From positions 1-11,139 of the forward strand of contig JBOHUC010000143.1 of assembly GCA_050733935.1 (NCBI GenBank): 11,139 bases of DNA. Direction: 5' to 3'. The stretch comes from JBOHUC01 sp050733935. GTDB taxonomy: Bacteria > Eisenbacteria > RBG-16-71-46 > DASYSL01. How positions within the stretch are numbered: the stretch's first letter is position 1; each line of letters begins with the position of its first letter. Position numbers and translations under genes: made by a program. This document shows positions 6,804-11,139 of this stretch, piece by piece. The notes under the pieces were generated by a model. It made no database searches. It was not told the origin of the DNA and saw only the letters and a list, made by a program, of their open reading frames with translations.

Positions 6804-7712
6804 CTAGCGTGCGCCCCCGGAAACGCCCGGAGGAGCGGCACTCGAGTCGGCGGGCGCGCCGAGGCCCGGAGGTGAAAGGACCTCGACCGGCATGCGCGAC
6901 TCGAGCTGCATGTCCTGCACGACGGCGGTCCACACGATCGGACCGGCCGTCCCCTCGGAATCCGACGAGCGCAACGTGCGGTTCTCGGCCCACGTCCAGC
7001 CGTAGCGACTCTTCTCGTTCGCAAGCTCGAGCAGGAACCAGCCCCTCGATCGCGGGTCGTACCACTGCACGGACCGGACGACCCACGTGTTGGCGGCGAA
7101 GAGAATGCGCACGCGCGTTCCCGCCGGACGGTCCTGTCCGCTCCCGTATTCGACCCGGATCACCATCGACGGATCCGCGTCGGTTGGCCCGCGCTCGATG
7201 CGTCGTTTGAGGGCGTTGTCGAACAGATTGTAGGGCATCTGGAGCAGCCAGCGCGCGTCCATCGCCTGCTGGCGACCGGCGGCGAGCACGAGCGAGTCGG
7301 CGGACCACACGCCACCGCGGCGCACTTTCGTCGTATCGCCGTGCACGAGGATGAGCGTGCTGTCGGTCGAGTTGTCGATGCGCACGCGCGGAGACTCCTT
7401 GAGCCAGACGTAGTGCGCTTCGCTCCACTCCTGGACGAGGGCTCCGTCGGGCCCCGGAATCCGATATGTAATGTAGTAGCGGACGCCCTGAAGGCCGCCC
7501 CACGTGTCCGGGTATCCATACGCACGCCGCGCGCCGCCGAGGAGGCCCGCGGCCTTCATCGACGAATCGTCCGGCGCAGGTCCTGAGGGTGGAGGCTGCT
7601 GCATCCGTCGCGTGTCGGTGCGCTGCGCAAATGCCGCACCCACGCCGGCGACGGCCGCGACGGCCGCGACGGTCACAACGACCGCGACGCTACGTCGGAA
7701 ACTGGATGACAA
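6804..7712 (-). CDS. Exported protein of unknown function between kinase and PorX-like regulator
   Basis: I do not recognise this 302-residue protein. Residues 1-29 are a clear signal peptide: FRR, then an Ala/Val-rich hydrophobic core, AFA before Q30. No lipobox is visible, so a soluble periplasmic or secreted form is expected. Residues 31-50 are Pro-rich. The body (about 60-275) is rich in Trp, Tyr and alternating hydrophobic strands, for example GVRYYITYRI, HYVWLKESPRVRID, TLILVHGD, RWLLQMPYNLFD, VRILFAANTWVVRSVQWYDP and RGWFLLELANEKSRYGW. The alternation suggests an antiparallel beta-sheet, possibly LolA/LppX-like, but this is a guess. The C-terminal 25 residues are Pro/Ala/Gly-rich. Start: TTG at 7712, supported by GAGGGGAG 5 bases upstream and by the signal peptide; it overlaps the kinase gene by 23 bases. 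The position inside a two-component locus suggests a role in signal detection or in the regulated process. Confidence 0.85.
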   Translation of the reverse strand: MSSSFRRSVAVVVTVAAVAAVAGVGAAFAQRTDTRRMQQPPPSGPAPDDSSMKAAGLLGGARRAYGYPDTWGGLQGVRYYITYRIPGPDGALVQEWSEAHYVWLKESPRVRIDNSTDSTLILVHGDTTKVRRGGVWSADSLVLAAGRQQAMDARWLLQMPYNLFDNALKRRIERGPTDADPSMVIRVEYGSGQDRPAGTRVRILFAANTWVVRSVQWYDPRSRGWFLLELANEKSRYGWTWAENRTLRSSDSEGTAGPIVWTAVVQDMQLESRMPVEVLSPPGLGAPADSSAAPPGVSGGAR

Positions 7713-9069
7713 ACGCGCTCCCCTCTCCCGGCGCCGAGCGCCGGATGAAGATCTTTCCGCCGTGGTACTCCTCGACGATCCGTTTGGCGAGCGCCAGCCC
7801 GAGTCCCCAGCCGCGGGATCGCGTCGTGTAGCCCGGATCGAACGCCCGGGCCTGCTCGTCCGGGGTCATGCCGCGCCCGTTGTCCTCGACCGTGAGCTCG
7901 ACCGTTTCCGATTCGGGCTTCCGCTCGAGGCGGACCTCGATCTTCCCGGCCTTGTCGTCCACGGCGTTGATCGCGTTCACGAGCAGGTTTTCGACCACCC
8001 ATTCGAGCAGCTGGCGGCTCGCGTTGATGGGCGGCACCTCGCCATACACCTCACGGATCTCGATTCGCCGCCCCAAATGCGGCAATCGGCGCCTCAGGTA
8101 TTGTACCGCCTCGGCCACGACCGGCGAGACGTCCATCAAGGTCAGGTTCGGGATCGAGCCGATGTGGCTGAACCGCGCGGCGACCTTGTTGAGACGCCCC
8201 GCATCGTTCTCCATCTCCGAGGCCATCTGTTCGAGCTCCTGGCGCGGGAACGTCACGCTCGCTCCGGGCTGTTCCTTGATGCGCTCGGACAAAAGCTCGA
8301 TCCAGCCGAGCAGGGACGAGATCGGCGTGCCGAGCTGGTGCGCGGTTTCGCGCGCGAGCCCGACCCAGATACTTCGCTGCTCGGAGAGCTTGATCGAGCG
8401 CGCGCCCCACGCCGCGAGCCCGACGAAGAGAAGCATCACGACGAGCTCGACGTACGGGAGCCAGCGGAGCTGCTCGAGTCCCGGCGGATCGCCCCAGTGC
8501 ACCTGCCCGAGCGGCTCTCCCCCGCCGGGGGTTCTCATGGCGATCGGCGCATGACGACGGTCCATGCGCTCGACGTCGGCTTTGATGATCTCGATCTTGC
8601 GAACGATCTCCGCCCCCACGGGAATCCCCACCGCGTAGGCGGCGAGCGAGTCGTCGTTCACCTCGTCCGGATGAACGCTCACCCCCTTCCACGCGCGCGG
8701 AATGCCCTGCGGGTCCGTGAGCACGATCGGGAAGTTGAGACCCTGAATGACTTCACCGACGATCGCCTGCAGCGTCGTGTCGGTCGAGGCGGGGAACGAC
8801 GCAGTCGCGCAAAAACGCGCAAAGACTTCGGAGGTGGATTGGACCTGGGAGGCGAGGCGGGCGACCAGGATGTTCGTGAACACGAACACCGCGAGCACGA
8901 TCCCTGCGACCCCAAGGAACAGGTAACCCTGGAAGAGTTTCGGAAGCCCGAAGCGCGTCATGCCGAATGGCAGCATCCGGCGCGGGCCCGGACCGCGCGA
9001 TGGGCGCGCGTTACGGGCGGCTCCGGCGGGCTCGAGATTGTGGCGCGGGGGCGGCGTCGGATCGGCCAA
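7690..9069 (-). CDS. Membrane sensor histidine kinase (PorY-like candidate)
   Basis: The 459-residue protein has membrane segments at about 46-69 and 204-222 enclosing a periplasmic region of about 134 residues without a recognisable sensor family. There is no HAMP domain: the H-box follows TM2 after about 20 residues. Kinase core: WVGLARETAHQLGTPISSLLGWIELL with H244 as phospho-acceptor, N-box ENLLVNAINAV (360-370), G1 DNGRGM (396-401), and G2 GWGLGLALAKRIVEE (420-434). The AHQLGTPISSL H-box is a type frequent in Bacteroidota kinases, including as I recall PorY. Start: TTG at 9069 with GGAG 6 bases upstream; residues 1-36 are then a Pro/Arg-rich cytoplasmic tail. ATGs at 8976 and 8961 would remove this tail but have no visible ribosome site. 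The PorX-like regulator lies two genes downstream in the same operon and is the natural partner; cognate pairing is inferred from position. Confidence 0.92.
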   Translation of the reverse strand: MADPTPPPRHNLEPAGAARNARPSRGPGPRRMLPFGMTRFGLPKLFQGYLFLGVAGIVLAVFVFTNILVARLASQVQSTSEVFARFCATASFPASTDTTLQAIVGEVIQGLNFPIVLTDPQGIPRAWKGVSVHPDEVNDDSLAAYAVGIPVGAEIVRKIEIIKADVERMDRRHAPIAMRTPGGGEPLGQVHWGDPPGLEQLRWLPYVELVVMLLFVGLAAWGARSIKLSEQRSIWVGLARETAHQLGTPISSLLGWIELLSERIKEQPGASVTFPRQELEQMASEMENDAGRLNKVAARFSHIGSIPNLTLMDVSPVVAEAVQYLRRRLPHLGRRIEIREVYGEVPPINASRQLLEWVVENLLVNAINAVDDKAGKIEVRLERKPESETVELTVEDNGRGMTPDEQARAFDPGYTTRSRGWGLGLALAKRIVEEYHGGKIFIRRSAPGEGSAFVIQFPT

Positions 9070-9090
9070 GCGTCACTCCGGGCGTCGGGC

Positions 9091-9127
9091 GTCGAGGCTC
9101 GACCGGAGCGTAGGTGTCAACCTACGC
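9091..9127 (-). promoter_or_regulatory. Inverted repeats ahead of the kinase operon, one enclosing TTGACA
   Basis: On the minus strand GCGTAGGTTGACACCTACGC (9127-9108) is a perfect 7-bp inverted repeat with TTGACA, the bacterial -35 consensus, as its six-base centre. A second palindrome, GTCGAGCCTCGAC (9103-9091), follows downstream. Both lie 22-58 bases before the TTG start of the kinase gene. At 16-18 bases after TTGACA I see no -10-like hexamer (the sequence there is GC-rich), so promoter function is uncertain. It could be an operator, an RNA hairpin in the leader, or a terminator-like stem for the Kelch gene without a U-tract. Confidence 0.4.
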
Positions 9128-9255
9128 CCGCCTACTACTGCGTGATGACGATCAGCTTCCTCTCGCTGTCCCAGCAGTGGCCTCGCGTTCAACGGAAAGC
9201 TATCTGGACAGGCCTAGGACGGAAACGCAGGCACTCGACCTCTGCCGGGCAGCGC

Positions 9256-11007
9256 TCACTTGCCAAACAGAACCTTGCGCGAAACCGTTTCGCCAGCCCA
9301 AGTCACCTGTATGAAGTAGATACCCTTCAGCTTTCCACATTCTCGAGGTAAGGCAACGGTTATGGTACTTCGTCCATCACTCATAACATCACCGATGAAG
9401 ACGTCTTCCGACACGTGTCGCCTTCCAGCGACGTCAACCACATCAACACGCACGTGGTCAGGAACCGACCCGGGGTCAACCGCGCCGAACTCAAATCGAG
9501 TACGATTCAGGACCAGCTCTCGTGTGCCCCTCCTCGGAACCGCCTGTTCCGCTTGACCGTCTTGCTGGGCGTGGTCCGCGAATCCTAAGAGTTCGCCGGC
9601 ATCAGCAATGAAGCCCAGCGGCTGTCCCTTGATTTTTCCGACGATTCTCAGCCGCATGGTTTGATCGACACCAGAGAGGTCCTCGATTCTCAGTCGGATG
9701 AGGTAGCGACCATTTCCGATTCGGCGAACATCGTCAACTGTAAGGAGTGAACGTCCCGTGAGGCAGTCCATCAGTCGTACGTCCCACGGAATCGGACTCG
9801 GCCCAGATGAGTCGAACTCCAATGTCCCAACAAGCATTCCAGACTTTCGTCGGTCCGATCCGTTTCGCCAATGTACTTGAGCTTTCTGCTCCACTTGAAT
9901 GGCAACACCATTTGAGAGTGGACTCGGCCGCTCGCCCGGCACACTCGCATCAAGCCCGCCCATGGCGAACAGCTTCCCGCTGCATGGGCAATAGGCGCCG
10001 GCCGCAGCAAAGCGGGCCGAGCGCCCATCCGCGACTGGCACCGTCGTCCAGCCTTGGCTTGCGACATCGAATACGGCGATCGATCCCAGCACGTCGTTCC
10101 CCACACGGCCACCAAAGACCAGCATGGCATCTGATGCAGGGCTGTATGCTCCGGTCGATCCCGTCCTCACCTCCTCGAATCCATTACCCCCGTCCGTGAG
10201 AGCCTCCCACGATCCAGTGCGAGGGTCTAACCTCCAGACATCAAGTGTGGGCTCAAACGCTTGTTTCCAGTTGTGTGGGGTGCGATCCAAATCCCCTGGC
10301 GCGCTTCCCCCTGCTTGCTGACCGCCGTAAATCAGGAAGTTCTGCCTGCGAGTGTCAAGCACCGCGACGTGGTCCCATCGAGCTGGAGGCTTAGCAGTTG
10401 ACTCAAGTTCGGTCCAAGTACCATTCGTGCGAGCCCGCTGCCACAAATCATTAAAATGATTAAGTCCGCCACAGGTTCCGAACCCATACCAGAGATCCCC
10501 GATGGGATCGACCAATAGTGACGTATTAGTACGAGCACCCGGACCCGAATTCACCCGAATCGAGGATCCCGACCATTCCTCGGTTCCGCGATCATAGGTC
10601 CAAAGTGAGTCCAGGCACGGTCGCTGATTCCTCCACCCACCAAGAACGTACAATCTCCCATGGGTCACATCAAAACCTGCCGCATGAGAGTAACGTGGAG
10701 ACGGTTGCGTCGTGGCCGCTGCCAGTTGAGTCCACTTCAGGGTCCTAGTGTCAAGCTCCCACAGATCGCCTTGACCGGCATATGTCCATCCTCCGGGGAT
10801 GTCTTGGACAACTGCACCTCCAAACAGATAGACGCGACCGTTGGCTTGATCAATTGCCGCTGCTGGAGCCCTCCGGCCGCTTCCCGGTACACTATCAAAG
10901 ACTTGCACCGGCAGCGGCTCTGTCCCAGCATCTGACTGTCGGCCAAGCCCGAGGACGCACGAAACCCCAATCATGGGCAGAATTACGCAACGGAGACCGG
11001 CTCGCAT
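9256..11007 (-). CDS. Secreted Kelch-repeat protein with sorting-like C-terminal domain
   Basis: From ATG 11007 the product is 583 residues; an ATG at 11025 would add six. I prefer 11007 because AAGAGG lies 9 bases upstream of it, while nothing resembling a ribosome site precedes 11025. Numbering below uses 11025. A signal peptide covers about 7-33 (LRCVILPMIGVSCVLGLG). Six Kelch-type blades follow between about 52 and 385: RVYLFGG (64-70) with DLWELD, RLYVLGG (124-130) with SLWTYD, a degenerate third blade (DLWYGFGTCGG), FLIYGG (230-235) with DVWRLD, MLVFGG (301-306) and KLFAMGG (351-357). A beta-rich region (about 400-475) and a final domain (about 505-589) end in LKGIYFIQVTWAGETVSRKVLFGK-like strands (given here as a motif: GIYF, then VSRKVLFGK), resembling FlgD-Ig/T9SS type A sorting domains. 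Base and codon use are much less GC-rich than in all other genes here. The ligand is unknown. It lies upstream of, and probably separate from, the kinase operon. Confidence 0.88.
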   Translation of the reverse strand: MRAGLRCVILPMIGVSCVLGLGRQSDAGTEPLPVQVFDSVPGSGRRAPAAAIDQANGRVYLFGGAVVQDIPGGWTYAGQGDLWELDTRTLKWTQLAAATTQPSPRYSHAAGFDVTHGRLYVLGGWRNQRPCLDSLWTYDRGTEEWSGSSIRVNSGPGARTNTSLLVDPIGDLWYGFGTCGGLNHFNDLWQRARTNGTWTELESTAKPPARWDHVAVLDTRRQNFLIYGGQQAGGSAPGDLDRTPHNWKQAFEPTLDVWRLDPRTGSWEALTDGGNGFEEVRTGSTGAYSPASDAMLVFGGRVGNDVLGSIAVFDVASQGWTTVPVADGRSARFAAAGAYCPCSGKLFAMGGLDASVPGERPSPLSNGVAIQVEQKAQVHWRNGSDRRKSGMLVGTLEFDSSGPSPIPWDVRLMDCLTGRSLLTVDDVRRIGNGRYLIRLRIEDLSGVDQTMRLRIVGKIKGQPLGFIADAGELLGFADHAQQDGQAEQAVPRRGTRELVLNRTRFEFGAVDPGSVPDHVRVDVVDVAGRRHVSEDVFIGDVMSDGRSTITVALPRECGKLKGIYFIQVTWAGETVSRKVLFGK

Positions 11008-11014
11008 GCTAGAG

Positions 11015-11044
11015 CACCTCTTCATGGGCTTGAGTCAAGAGGTG
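11015..11044 (-). promoter_or_regulatory. Leader hairpin that would cover the ribosome site of the Kelch gene
   Basis: On the minus strand CACCTCTT (11044-11037) and AAGAGGTG (11022-11015) form a perfect 8-bp inverted repeat separated by 14 bases. The second arm contains the AAGAGG Shine-Dalgarno for the ATG at 11007, and the loop contains the ATG at 11025. Paired in mRNA, the stem would hide the ribosome site. A role in translational control, or as a DNA operator, is inference. Confidence 0.4.
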
Positions 11045-11055
11045 TGTAAACGACC

Positions 11056-11139
11056 TCAGGCGGCGGCCCTCTGATTTTGCTTCGCGACCTTCACTCCATC
11101 CTCGAACACGACGCCGTGACGGACCGCGCTGGCCAGTTG
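11056..11139 (-). CDS. 3' end of an unidentified gene (cut by window edge)
   Basis: Reading in from the right edge, 27 codons run without a stop to TGA at 11056-11058, encoding QLASAVRHGVVFEDG followed by VKVAKQNQRAAA. Third positions are G or C in most codons, as expected of native coding DNA here, and unlike the adjacent Kelch gene. The fragment is too short to identify; a short basic/alanine tail of this sort would fit a small DNA-associated or transposase-type protein, but that is speculation. It ends about 50 bases before the Kelch start. Confidence 0.4.
   Translation of the reverse strand, partial: QLASAVRHGVVFEDGVKVAKQNQRAAA

Noticed and set aside
5207..7024. N-terminal extension of the PorX-like protein up to 7024
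   Set aside because: The extra residues overlap the exported-protein gene out of frame, and the ATG at 6787 has the best ribosome site in the window.
9128..9255. Possible rho-independent terminator or small gene after the Kelch stop
   Set aside because: The only stem directly after the stop (CTGCC-C-GGCAG) has a one-base loop and no U-tract; I see no supported coding frame in the gap.
7504..9351. 615-residue open frame on the plus strand over the kinase gene
   Set aside because: Antisense of a clear histidine kinase; charged, compositionally biased translation with no domain, and no ribosome site noted.
11056..11139. Calling the edge fragment a transposase
   Set aside because: Only 27 residues are visible, no catalytic motif or terminal inverted repeat is present, and resemblance is only an impression.

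Overview
This window looks like a chromosomal segment of a high-GC, Gram-negative (two-membrane) bacterium. The left 9 kb is very GC-rich: one 60-base line I counted (1741-1800) is 42/60 G+C. An OstA/LptA-like protein implies LPS export. A PorX-type response regulator and a C-terminal domain resembling T9SS/FlgD-type sorting domains point towards the FCB superphylum, in a high-GC lineage such as Candidatus Eisenbacteria or Gemmatimonadota rather than a typical AT-richer Bacteroidota. That placement is inference from gene content only.

Every gene I can support lies on the minus strand, so the biological order runs from the right end to the left. At the far right is the 3' end of an unidentified gene (11056-11139). 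Next is a secreted six-bladed Kelch protein (9256-11007) with a C-terminal beta domain ending in a sorting-like motif; its base composition is much less GC-rich than the rest (two lines counted at 28/60). A 186-base gap carrying a perfect inverted repeat around TTGACA follows.

Then comes a tight run of eight genes reading as one operon: a membrane histidine kinase (7690-9069), a secreted protein of unknown function (6804-7712), a PorX-like receiver-PglZ response regulator (5207-6787), tsaE (4680-5210), a tsaB-rimI fusion (3409-4683), accD (2498-3388), folC (1143-2480) and an OstA/LptA-like protein cut by the left edge (1-1152). Junctions are overlaps of 3 to 23 bases or gaps of 16 to 20 bases, so co-transcription and in part translational coupling are likely.

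Functionally, a PorY/PorX-like two-component system with an intervening exported protein sits at the head of an operon whose remainder is housekeeping: t6A37 modification of tRNA (TsaE, TsaB), N-terminal acetylation of ribosomal protein S18 (RimI), the committed step of fatty acid synthesis (AccD), folate polyglutamylation (FolC) and LPS transport (LptA-like). The most interesting unit is the kinase / exported protein / PorX-like set, together with the neighbouring Kelch protein that has a sorting-like C-terminus: a possible PorXY-type envelope or secretion control circuit outside the classical Bacteroidota setting. No tRNA, rRNA, CRISPR array or complete insertion sequence was seen.
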